Assembly: GCA_015680685.1 (NCBI GenBank)
Contig: MNCI01027436.1
Location: 311,973-375,972 of the forward strand
Length of the DNA: 64,000 nt
DNA from: Gnetum montanum
Lineage: Eukaryota; Streptophyta; Gnetopsida; Gnetales; Gnetaceae
Reading direction: 5' to 3'
Below are positions 21,362-32,137 of the stretch, in pieces. The notes under the pieces are model-generated. The model ran no database searches and had not been told where the DNA came from. It saw only the letters and a list, made by a program, of their open reading frames with translations. The position numbers were made by a program, and so were the translations under genes. Within the stretch, counting starts at the first letter, position 1; each line of letters begins with the position of its first letter.

Positions 21362-23312
21362 ATCATTTAACTATGAAATGAAACTTTGATTATGAGATAA
21401 GTAACCCAAATTTTAAATAAACAATTATTGTTGTGAAAGATTAGCAACTAATGACTCATATATATCATCAAGAAGAAATTTGGATATCTTAGTTACATTA
21501 ACATCACTAGAAGAAGGTGTCGCAACTTTTTTTCTTACAAGCTTGTAAATCTACATTTTGAGAAGCCACAAAAATTTTTGCATTAGTAAAAGAAGCAAAA
21601 ATTTCAACATTGATTGAAGAAGATGAAAGTAGTATAAAATTTTCCATAGAATCTTCCATAGGGGAATTCTAAAAAAATTAGATCTACTAGAGAAAAATCA
21701 AAGTGAAATTAGATCTACTAAAAAAATTTAAATTCATTGACATTGAAAACAATGACCATCATATACTAGTTTGGCCATAATATCAATAATGAATACCATG
21801 AAGATGAAAGCTTTGAAGATTTATCCTAAAATATGAACATGTTATGGTTGCTAAATTTGAAGAAAGAATGTACATGCACATAGTATTTATTAAAATATTA
21901 TAAAAATATTATTTTATGAACTCCTAGCCCCTCCTTTGGTTATTGAATTAACTTCATTTCTTGGAAATATTAGAGAGTCAGACTGTATGAAGGTTGAGAA
22001 GATAGAAAAAATATTGAGAAATCAATTGTCACTTTAACAAGAAAGTATGTTAGCCAAAGTTAGCTATTTTTATTTGAAATATCTTTCAACATTTAATTTA
22101 ATAGGTGAGTATGCTAGGTAAAGTTAGTGATTTTTATTTTCAAATATTTCTAGTATTGTTAGCTATGGATATCATGTATCTCATGAATAACTCATTTTGT
22201 AAATAACATTTTATATACTATTATGGGTAGTGAACTTTTCTCAAACAAGTTGAAAAAATGTTAAATAACTATACCCCAATTTGTTTCATCCATTATAGTA
22301 CAAAAGGAAAAGTGCATGATCTTGAAAATACAATTTATTATGCACTACTACCACATCATAACCATCCCATGTATTTAACTCAAAAATATAATTCCTAATA
22401 CCTTGTGTAACGATACATAAAAATATTTTCACACAACAAAACCTATCATAGTAATAGTACCACTTACAAGAATTTCACATAGCAAAATAATATGATTTTT
22501 CTAATTTATTACAATGCAACATTATTTTGGATGAATTACTCATCATCATCATCTTAGCCTTGTTCCAACAAAATGGAGTTGGCTAATCATTTTAAATGAA
22601 TTACTAAAATAACTTTTTTTGGATGTTGTCCTAATAATTTGACTATAAGTACACCAAAAGAGAAAAATAGCCAACATGAAAGATGAAAAGAATTATAGAG
22701 GAATAAATGATGATTTAACTGTAACTTAAAATAGAAACCTCTTATCCACAAATCATGGTACAAAAACTTATATAGCTTCTTATGTTAGACATAAATATCA
22801 CAAGGATCAAGAGCCATTGCTCAGAAGTTTAATGCTCATCCTACTAAGGAAGTATCTTACTATATGTAAATTATCACAATTACCATAATCCTCAAAGAAG
22901 TGTTGTTTCAAATAAATCATATGAAACATGCTTTTGTTTTGGAAAGGGTTGTTGGAACTAAAAGAATGACTATAACTACACCTCAAAACATATAGCCAAC
23001 ATGATAAAAAAGATTATCACCTAGAGTCATAATGCTCATGCGAGTCTTAAGAGGGTTAGTAAATGAATGAAAACCTAATCTTTTTGAGTGGATATACACA
23101 AGCTTAAACCTAGGTCTATGACATGAGCTAACATGATACTTTAGAATAATTATAAAGGGATACAACTATGTCTCATGTTTATCTCAAATTAATAATGTTT
23201 AGTGTAATGAGAAAGTGTTGAAACCCAAAATAAGTGAAACATATGTACACCCCAAGATATATAATTTAATTAGAACTTTATATAACTCAACATTGCCCAT
23301 TGTAATTAAACT

Positions 23313-24073
23313 TGATGAAGCATTAGTTGGCTTAGATATCATTGATGCTATGTCATAGATGCTACATCGCATTTGCATTGTAGCATCCCTGTCAATGTGT
23401 CTCAGTTGGTTGCTACATCGTAGATGCTACATCATAGATGCTACATTGCATCTGTGTTGTAGCATCCCTATTGGTGTGTCTCAATTGGTTGCAACATCAT
23501 AGATTCTTCATTGCATCTGTGATGTAGTAGATGTGATATCACAGTTGCGTCAATGGATTCCCATCGATGCGATTCTATTGACACAATGTCTAATTTCGCC
23601 TATAAATATGCATGCTCCCATCATGTATTGGCATTCTTTTGTTAATAGAGTAGCTGAACCCTTGTAGTTTTATTTCATAGTCTTAGAGAATAGTCAATGA
23701 GTGACTGTAATATGGATTTAAATCAATTGTACAATGTCTTATTCAAGTAGCAATGTACCTAGACACATTCCATGAATAGCAATAAGATTGAGATTGATTC
23801 CTATTCATTGCAACACTTTGACTTAGATTAAATTTACTTTAATGCATTTTAAATTTATGTATGTAGTTAATATTTACATTTCCATGCACATTAATCAATC
23901 AATAAAATGAACGTGACCAATTTTGAGCATAAACATGTATTCGCTTAATAATCCTAACAATGTTATTGCTTAGTTCACCTAGTAGCATAACACTTGGTAA
24001 TCCTAGTAGAAGATACATGAGTTCAAGACACGTACGACAAGCTAGGAATGGACACTCATCATCCATATGCTAG
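23313..24073 (+). mobile_element. 5' LTR of element E, first part
   Basis: It starts TGATGAAGCATTAGTTGGC, matching TGACAAAGCATCAGTTGGC at the 3' LTR start. U3 has repeated GATGCTACATCGCA words. TATAAATA is at 23601-23608. It ends in GCTAG, the duplicated target of element D. Confidence 0.85.
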
Positions 24074-24977
24074 TGATGAGTTGCAGTATTGTCAGTTGTG
24101 TCGATGAGGCCTTGTTGATGCATCATATCATGCGTCGACGAGGCCCATTGACATAGTGTTTGTATTTTGGCTATAAATACACATCTACCAACTACATTTA
24201 CAGTAACAAGATTTCAGTAGTAGTGAAGCTCTTGTAGTTTGCTCATTTAAGAGTTAGATTTTTTCTCTTGAGTGCCTGTAGCAAAAGTCATTGAGTGTAC
24301 GAATCTTTATTTAAGCATTATTGTACCTACGCACGACAGTTTGTGTAGCAATAAAGACAAGCTTTTTTATAATCCTTGTAGCATTTTGGATAGATTAAAT
24401 ATTTTATTTATGCATTTAATGTTTTTAATTATTTATTAAATGTTTTTAAGTATTTATTAAATGTTTTCCACTAATTAAGTTAATGAGGCAATTAAGCAAG
24501 ATAAGCGAAATAGATTAAGCGCATAAGTACGACTACTTCGAGTGTAACATGTATTTTCTTGGTAATCCCAGTAGCGTTATTGCTTGGTGCGCCTAGTAGC
24601 ATAGCACTTGGTAACCCAGTAGTGGATACGTGGGTTTAGGACATGTACGGAAAGTAAGACTAGATGCCTATGTTAGGAGTGCTTAGGTACTAGCTAATTA
24701 GTTATATTAAATTAGTTAAGCCAACTACTTTATTTCTCTTTAAAACACCAAAACCATAAAATATAAAATGTTAAAAATCAGATGCCTCAATTACACTCAA
24801 CCATACCAATGCACATCACAAGTGTAATTGGGAAGATAATGAACAACATTAAGGCAAGATTCGCTTCCTAGAAGATTAGTGCATCGAAAACCAGAAAGTC
24901 CATGGAATTTGACTAGATCACATGTGAATGCTTTGTGATTCGTATGGTTGGACGTAGGGGTACCTCTTCACTCATCA
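24074..24977 (+). mobile_element. 5' LTR of element D
   Basis: It aligns along its length with 46413-47311. TATAAATA is at 24172-24179, preceded by GATGAGGCC/GACGAGGCC palindromic words. It ends CTCATCA directly before the PBS. Confidence 0.88.
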
Positions 24978-24978
24978 T

Positions 24979-24996
24979 TGGCACCATTACAGGGGA
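24979..24996 (+). promoter_or_regulatory. Primer binding site of element D (tRNA-Asp type)
   Basis: TGGCACCATTACAGGGGA follows the LTR by one base. It equals the Athila tRNA-Asp site TGGCGCCGTTGCCGGGGA with four changes, three of them G to A. Confidence 0.7.
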
Positions 24997-25129
24997 CTTT
25001 GTTTGTTGAAATATGTGCTATCTAGGATTAATGAATATTATTTATATCATTGGACGAACTCAAGGTCAACATCACCCTTAATGACCTATAAATTACTAAA
25101 CACACTGATAATTTTATTTGTTTTGCAAA

Positions 25130-27440
25130 ATGTCTTCTTCTTCCTAGAGATGTGAAGATGTTAAACCACCGATCCCATAAAAGTGGAAAGTGGTATATAC
25201 TCATCCAAATGAGTATGTACCAGACTTCACCTTCATCCTACATCCAGATGAACAACTGTAATGGCGATATATGGAGGGTAACATTGTCTTGCCCTTCAAT
25301 CAATCTATACATGGGATGCTATTTCAAACCCTTAAGAAGTTGGGCATCTCAGATCTTCATGAGGAATATGTTGTAAATCGTTATGACACTTGGGACTACA
25401 ATCCCACTAAAACACAACGCAAGCAAGATCAACATTAAAAGAAGCTCCATGAGGTTACGAAGGGAAAACATTACACTAATCCCTTGTTCCTACTAGACCA
25501 AGATGACAATGAGGATCCTTCCTTTGAAGGTTCTCAACATGAAGATTCTCCACCCCATGTTCTTGGTGACGAGGGTGTGACCCTGAACTTGTGATCCACT
25601 ATTCATAAATTAGGTTTAGGAAAGAGCGACAATCAAGGTAGGGACTTGGGCAAGCATCACAATGGTAAGGGATCTAAGGATGATGGTCGTAATCAACAAA
25701 AAGTTGATGGTAGACACCGTGGTAGTAGTGGTGGTCCACCTTCCTCTCCATCCTCTTTATTCAATTCCAAACATTCCTTTTTATCTATTGTTCTCATAGA
25801 AGCCACCATCAAAATAATCATGATGAAGGTGATCAACAAGACAATAATGACCATGAAGGCCACCAAGACTGAAGGGGTGGCCAAAACCATCATTAGCATC
25901 ATCGACGTAGTGATGATGATGAACCTCTGTTGGCAACTCAAAGTATGTTCAACATTGCAGAGGCAATCAGAATTCTAACCAAGCATATGAAATATAGCTA
26001 GATCAAATTCTTAGACATGAATAATATCCCAAGATTTGAGGGGGGATACAACTCTGGTCCATAGACACATCTACAAGCTTTCCATGATGCCTATACTCTA
26101 CAGAATATAGAAAATGAGTGGTAGAAACTCAAGCTCTTCCATAGGACATTCATCAAGGAAGTTAAAAGTTGGTATCAGTCCTTGGAACCAAAATCCATTA
26201 ATCAATGGAGTACCATGTTAGAGCTATTTAATGACAAATACCAAACATACTCTAGAGTGTCTAATTTAAGAAGAAAAATCCAAGGCTAGAAACAAGGAAC
26301 ACATGAATCCTTGGGTGATGCCATGGGTAGATACTATTCACTCTTGCACTGATGTCCTAACCATGGTTATTCTTAGAAAGAACAACTTTGCCATATCATA
26401 GATGGACTCAGAGTAGAAATGAGAAGAACTCGTGGGGTGTATGCCCAAGGGAGATTGTCTGAACTGAGAGCTCATTAGATCCAAAGGCTAATTGAGCATG
26501 TAGCAAAATAAGAAGGTGAGCTATGAAAAAGGGAAAGTGCAAAAGAGTATAATAGGAATCCTTCCATCAAAAAATAGGAGGTCCAATTTTGTGATGAAGA
26601 GGAGTCACCACTTGATGAAGTGATGAACAAGAAAACCTTGTCTATCCAGAAATTTTTTTATAATATTTTGCAAAGGTTGATAAATTATGGGATTCTTTGG
26701 ATGAAAAATTTCAAATTGTTATGAAGATTAGTAAAGAATCCAAAGAGAAAAATAGTGATCATAGCCACATGAGCTGAAAGGAAGCTAAATGTGCCTACCA
26801 AAGAGGTAAGGGAAAAGCTGCAACCATATAGGAAGTTGTGGAAACTAACTTTGATGATGAAACTAATTGTGACATTTGTCAATCCAAACATCCAAAGGGT
26901 TGTTGCCCTATGGTGTCACACTTACTAGAGTCTAGGATGCATGCATTGAATCCTTAACTAGCATGTAGGTAAGCACCTAGATAATTGCCGTATCCCCAAG
27001 GCAATCCAAGGCAATTCCACCAACAACAACAAGCTTACTACCCAAGTGGAGCTCCTCTAGAACCATATGAACAATACCAACAATGGTGCCAACCAAAATC
27101 ATGGGAAATGCCACCACCAAGGCAATAGTATCCTTATAGGTAGCTAGATTCATATAGGTACTATGTTCAACAACCTATCTCCTCAAGAAGTTCTGCAAGT
27201 AATACCTCATTTCAGCAACACTATTACCCTCCAGAATACCACCAAACACATTCACCATCTACTCAAGGGGAAAACCCATATCCATATCCATACCACCCTT
27301 TACGTTTATCTACACACACACCCCTACCTTTAACCCAATTACCTCCTATTCCATCCACACAAGATGAGATTCCTCCACAATTGCAACAAAATGCTACAAG
27401 GGCTATACATTCATAACCAACGTTCCAGCCAAGTGTTTCG
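25130..27440 (+). pseudogene. gag of element D, interrupted by element C
   Basis: It starts MSSSS, like gag of element E (MSSSH at 47726). The first part stays in one frame with stops to about 25.8 kb (VPDFTFILHPDEQL, GMLFQTLKKLGISD). A His/Asp-rich linker follows with a frame change. The capsid core from about 26020 contains LQAFHDAYTLQNIENEW, TMLELFNDKYQTYSRVSNLR and EQLCHIIDGL, nearly parallel to E. A zinc-knuckle-like CDICQSKHPKGCC is near 26870. A Gln/Pro/Tyr-rich tail runs to the insertion point of element C. Many TAG stops. Non-functional. Confidence 0.8.
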
Positions 27441-28118
27441 TGTAGCGACCAAAAATGTCAATGGCTAGAATGGAAATACTGATAGGTTTGTGGACACACA
27501 AATTTGGCCCTATGTCCACTTGAGGGCCTACTAGAGGCAAATATGGGATGCCTAGAATGGTCCTGTCAATCAAACAGGGACTTATGGAATGTAATGCCAA
27601 AACAATGCTAAGGGTTTACGCGGTGTTCACAGTGTTGATGGTGTCAACTAGGGGTGAGCATAGGCAAGGGTTTTAGAGTGAAATGAGGGTGTCAACATGT
27701 GAATATGCATAAAAAATAGTAAAAAAATGTAAGTAAAATGCCAAAATGTAAATAAAATGCTAAAAATGCACAGAGGGTGAGTGAGAGAGAAAGCAGCACC
27801 ACCCCAAATGGGGTTGAGCATAGTTAACCTCAAATGGAGTCAAAAAGGTATGTGGTGTATAACAAGCATAGTAGATAGTGTAGTCACAGTCTCAAGCTAT
27901 CTGGCTATGAAGACAAACATTCTACCATGGTGTCTATGCCTACCGGGTTGGCTGCTACAAAGTGCAGTGAATTGTGGTGGTCTGTGATGGACTATAGTGG
28001 TCTATGGAAGTGAGTGAATGCCTTGCCTTGCTAAGATGCCAAATGCACTTCAAGAATGCCAAATGCCAAAATTCCCAGAATCCAAATTTGCCAACCCCAA
28101 AAACATAGAGGACTAGGG

Positions 28119-28126
28119 TATTTATA
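28119..28126 (-). promoter_or_regulatory. TATA box of element C LTR
   Basis: TATAAATA on the minus strand lies downstream of the U3 repeat array. The other LTR has a one-base variant near 36978. Confidence 0.55.
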
Positions 28127-28169
28127 GGACTAGGTTTCTCGTAAAATGTAGATCAGTTGCCATGTGGTA

Positions 28170-29060
28170 GTGGAACGATTAGGACTATGCTGCACCCAAC
28201 TACACTCTCCACTAAATTAAATGGTGTTATGCTCTGGTGTGCTCCAATGGACTCTACAAGACTACTAGACTATGACTACACTACCAACTACATGTTCATG
28301 TGTCAAAAAGACCACAATGTATGTGACAAAAATGCAAAAAATGCAAGTTTGGAGACTATGCTCTAGGACTACGTTGTCCACTATCTCAAGTGGTGTTAAG
28401 CATAATTACAATTTTGGGACAAAGGGGATGCCAAAAAGATGCATGATGTTTGCCGAAGGTATGTTGGAGTTGATGTAAATGTTAGTGTTGCATTGTGAAG
28501 GCCTTTGAAGGCTATTTGGCTTGTCTACACTTGACTACGCTTTGGATTGGGGGAGAGTGTAGTCCAACACTTAGAAAACTTTTTGTAGAAAAAGTGGCCA
28601 TCTACTAACTATGCTCTAGGGAAGGCTAACTACACTCCCAACTAAGAGTGAGTGTAGTCCCAACACTTAAAGAAATTTTTATAGGAATCAAACTTCTAAT
28701 TGACTACGCTCAACTACACTCTAGGGTAGTGGAGAGCATAGTCTCAAAAATTAGAAAAAACTGCAAAAAATTAAGCCTTCATTACTAACTATGCTTGACT
28801 ACACTCCTAGGTAGTGGAGAGTGTAGTCTCAACACTTAGAAAATCTACCAAACTATTTCTTCCATGCCAACTACGTTTGACTACACTCTAGTGTAGTGGA
28901 GAGTATAGTCTTTATCAAAATATCTCTTCCATGCCAACCTAACACTTAGGAAAATTTACAAACTTGACCTCTAGTGTTGACTATGCTCTCTACTGAGCTA
29001 ACTATGCTCTGGTGTAATAGAGAGTGTAGTCCCAACACTTAGAAAAATTTGCAGAAAGTG
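28170..29060 (-). repeat. U3 palindromic repeats of element C
   Basis: About eight copies of a palindromic unit GACTACACTCTNNNNTAGTGGAGAGTGTAGTC-like, each followed by CAACACTTAGAAAA, occur at about 80-110 bp spacing. A partial array is in the 5' LTR (37040-37520). Confidence 0.75.
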
Positions 29061-29126
29061 GCCTCATGCTGACACTTAGGCAAATTTGCAATTGAGATAT
29101 GGTAGCCCAAATTTGGTAGTGTTTCA

Positions 29127-29143
29127 TTGGCCCCTATTTGTTG
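29127..29143 (-). promoter_or_regulatory. Polypurine tract of element C
   Basis: On the minus strand AAATAGGGGCCAA directly precedes the LTR start TGAAACAC, parallel to GATGGGCCAA in element A. Confidence 0.6.
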
Positions 29144-30106
29144 ACATCTAAAGGAGTGGCCCGAGAGACATCGACACAGAATTGCAAAACACTACAATAG
29201 GATTAGCACCAACATTGCTCTTCCATACCTAGTTGAATGTCATTTCACTATGCTCAATAGTGCTATGGATAGTGGTACATTAGGGGTAAAGGATGTAGGT
29301 AATGTGCTAGGGATAATAGGGAAAATAAGGCACAACCAAGGTGTTAAGATGTTGTATGCAAAGTCACCATGGCTTATGATGACCATGGCACCAAGGTGTC
29401 TTGCCTTTGAAAGTTTTGACCTTTCATTAGAGTGCACATGAAAGAGTCAGTGTGGATTCAAAGCCTAAACAGTTGCTAAATTGCAATGCACGTAGAGTGC
29501 TTTGGGATGTGCTTTTCCCCATTTGCTTTTTTTTCTTGTTTTTACATTATTTTTCTATAGGATGAGCCTTCTTTAGGTTCCACACAATGCTAACTGCTAA
29601 CTACAAAATCCCTTCCATCGAGTGGATTGTATACTACTAGATGGACTTTGCTTTGAAGCTTGTGAAACTACGTCACATTTGTGGGACAAGTGTTTTCTCC
29701 CTAGGATGACTTGTGTTACATCCACTTGGACTTTGACTAGCCAACAAAGGCTCCCCATGAGACAACTTATTTTATGTCCACCTTGCTTTTTATGGTTTGG
29801 CCTACAGAGGGTGCCATGTGATTACAACACATATGTGTCGGCAAGGTTTGCAGTTTTGATCATGTAGGGGAATGTAAGGGGTATGAATGCATAGGGATGG
29901 ATGTGAGTAGGCCATAACAGGATAGCAGGGATGTGCACTTTTGAGAGGCTTAGCTAGTCCAATCATGCACATCAAAGCAATGTGGTAACTTGCCATTGCA
30001 AATAAAATGTCAGGGGGGAGGGGAAATGCTACTAGGGCTCCAAAGGCCAAACTAGTGGCAAGTGCTTAAAAAGCTAGAAAAATGATTTGGGGGGGGGGGG
30101 GGGGGG
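29144..30106 (-). other. 3' internal region of element C before the gap
   Basis: No protein similarity is seen. Short frames on both strands lack domains. The end carries a CTCCAAAGGCCAAACTAGTGGC unit that recurs after the gap, then a run of 18 G. Confidence 0.5.
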
Positions 30107-30483
30107 NNNNNNNNNNNNNNNNNNNNNNNNNNNNNNNNNNNNNNNNNNNNNNNNNNNNNNNNNNNNNNNNNNNNNNNNNNNNNNNNNNNNNNNNNNNNNN
30201 NNNNNNNNNNNNNNNNNNNNNNNNNNNNNNNNNNNNNNNNNNNNNNNNNNNNNNNNNNNNNNNNNNNNNNNNNNNNNNNNNNNNNNNNNNNNNNNNNNNN
30301 NNNNNNNNNNNNNNNNNNNNNNNNNNNNNNNNNNNNNNNNNNNNNNNNNNNNNNNNNNNNNNNNNNNNNNNNNNNNNNNNNNNNNNNNNNNNNNNNNNNN
30401 NNNNNNNNNNNNNNNNNNNNNNNNNNNNNNNNNNNNNNNNNNNNNNNNNNNNNNNNNNNNNNNNNNNNNNNNNNNNNNNNNNN
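30107..30483. other. Assembly gap of 377 N flanked by G runs
   Basis: The Ns are bordered by 18 G on the left and 12 G on the right. Both sides carry the same minisatellite unit, so the gap most likely represents a collapsed tandem repeat. The G runs may be sequencing artefacts. Frames reading through the Ns are meaningless. Confidence 0.95.
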
Positions 30484-30495
30484 GGGGGGGGGGGG

Positions 30496-30720
30496 ACAAT
30501 GATACTGCAAGTGCTCAAGAGCTTACACCAACCATAGAATCCCATAAACCCAACAAAATGGTGGGGGACCCTAATGCTGCAAGTGCTCCCAAGCTTCAGC
30601 AATGGCAAGAACCCAAAAAAGAAATCAACAAGATGGCAAGGAACCATAATGCTACAAATGCTCCAAAGGCTCCAAAGGCCAAGCTAATGGCTATTTTCTT
30701 CATTCTAGAATTGCAATATC
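30496..30720. repeat. About 75-bp minisatellite next to the gap
   Basis: Units start near 30496, 30569 and 30644 with the core AATGCTGCAAGTGCTCNNAAGCTT. They stay open in one + frame (SAPKLQQ, TNAPKAPKA), which may be chance or a degraded Pro/Ala repeat. Confidence 0.65.
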
Positions 30721-30829
30721 CCTATTTGTGTATTGAAAATAAGTGGGGGGAGGGCAAGGGGAGTTGAAATTATTCTCACTCGCTTGCTCATGAAACTATG
30801 CATGAGTGATGGAAAACCCAATCTAAGGT

Positions 30830-31200
30830 CTTGGTAGACTGTAGTGTGCTAGTTTATAGTCCTAGCAAACTGCTATGTGCTAGTTTAACATCATAGCAGA
30901 TGAATGTTGTTGTGTCAGTTTAACATCATGATCCAAGGATAAATGTTATGCAAGTTTAACGTCATGGCAAATGAGTGTTGTTTCTATACTAGTTTAATGT
31001 CATAATGGATAGATGTTGTGCCAATTTATAGTTATAGTAGACTTTCTGTGTCAATTTATAGTCATAGGAAACTTGCTATGCTAGTTTATAGTCATAGTAG
31101 ACTTGTTGTGTTAGTTTATAGTCATAGCGGACTTTCTGTGCCAATTTATAGTAATAGCAAACTTCTATGCCAGTTTAATGTCATAGCAAATGTATGCTTA
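30830..31200 (-). repeat. Spacer motif array 2 of element C
   Basis: About ten copies of GTTTATAGTCATAGCAGACTT, spaced about 35 bp, occur here. On the minus strand this reads AGTCTGCTATGACTATAAAC, equal to the array after pol in element A. Here it stands at the same relative place although pol is missing. Confidence 0.8.
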
Positions 31201-31599
31201 CCTCATTTCAGTGAGGTACAGTGCTACATGCATAGCCATGCTATGTGTAGTGTTAGTCCAAGTACAGGTTTCACTTATTAACTACTCATTTTATTATGGT
31301 TGTGGTAGTAGGCACCAAGAGATGCTATGGGCCCTAGTGATGCGATAGGGAAAGAAGGACCTCCTCCACCTAGTACCATCAATTGAGCATGTCCTGATGT
31401 AGCCCTGCTATAGAGCATTTTTTGCATTTTTGTTGTATTCTTACTACTCATGCAACTCATGCTATGTACTATTATTCATGTGATACCTAATGCATGTGTT
31501 CACTATATGTCTAATGTGTAACATGCAAACTTTTTTTTATTTATTCATTTTTTGCTTACTATGGTTGTAATGTGATGGATTAATGTGCTAAATCAAGAT
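31201..31599. other. Degraded spacer of element C
   Basis: AT-rich non-coding sequence with no recognisable gene. It lies where elements A and B carry the antisense gene and A carries pol. I see no clear remnant of either. Confidence 0.4.
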
Positions 31600-31840
31600 T
31601 ATGCAGTGATAATGTAACTAGGCCATTGCAAGTCCCATGCTATTTTAAAGCCATTTCAGGCTATGATAATAGTTTTAGGCCATTTTGGACCACTAATTAC
31701 TAGTTTAAGGCCATGGTGGGCCATGGTGGTAGAAATATAGGTGGTAGTTTAAAGCCATTCCAGGTCATGGAGTGCCAGTTTAAGGCCATGGCGGGTCATG
31801 TGTTGCTAGTTTAAGGCCATGGCAAGCCATACGTGCTATT
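31600..31840 (-). repeat. Spacer motif array 1 of element C
   Basis: Six copies of TAGTTTAAGGCCATGGCGGG words occur here. On the minus strand this reads CCGCCATGGCCTTAAACTA, as in elements A and B after gag-pro. Confidence 0.78.
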
Positions 31841-32137
31841 TCTCCTTTCGTGATTTTAGCTTTTCTAATTTTTTATGCATTTTTATGTTTTTCATGTGTA
31901 AGCTAATAATTGTTAAGGTGTAAACTAAATGAGTAACTGCATAAACTAAGCAAGATGCATAAACAAAGCAAATAAATGTGAAAACAAAGTAGATAATGCA
32001 TAATATAAGTAATAAAGCTAAATATAAATGCATAAACAAATGTAATATAAGCAAAAAATGAAATGCATGACTAAATGTACAAGCAAAGGATAGACAGGCA
32101 CCTAGCGTTGGACTAAGGGAATACCTTAGTCATGCAG

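Larger units (their letters stand above)
19288..23312. other. AT-rich intergenic block between elements B and E
   Basis: No intact gene is visible. It holds a GATATCG palindrome cluster (19690-19792), a tandem duplication (19836-20110), a degraded minus-strand reading resembling a LINE ORF1 N-terminal domain (about 21050-21361), and otherwise AT-rich sequence with many stops in all frames. Confidence 0.55.
27441..29126 (-). mobile_element. 3' LTR of element C
   Basis: On the + strand it runs TGTAGCGACC to GTGTTTCA, about 1686 bp. It aligns with 36303-37543 until the latter is truncated. TATAAATA on the minus strand is at 28119-28126. The part from about 28170 to 29060 is made of GTAGTGGAGAGTGTAGTC palindromic repeats separated by CCAACACTTAGAAAA words. 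Confidence 0.87.

Noticed and set aside
22983-23165. Copia-type integrase or RT fragment on the minus strand
   Set aside because: No catalytic or zinc-finger motif could be found; the resemblance was too weak.
25693-25941. Hydrophobic minus-strand frame resembling a membrane protein
   Set aside because: It is the complement of the His/Asp-rich linker of gag; GAT/CAT repeats read backwards give Ile/Met/Val.
30052-30767. Long open frames through the gap
   Set aside because: They consist mostly of unknown residues from Ns and homopolymer G translated as Gly or Pro.
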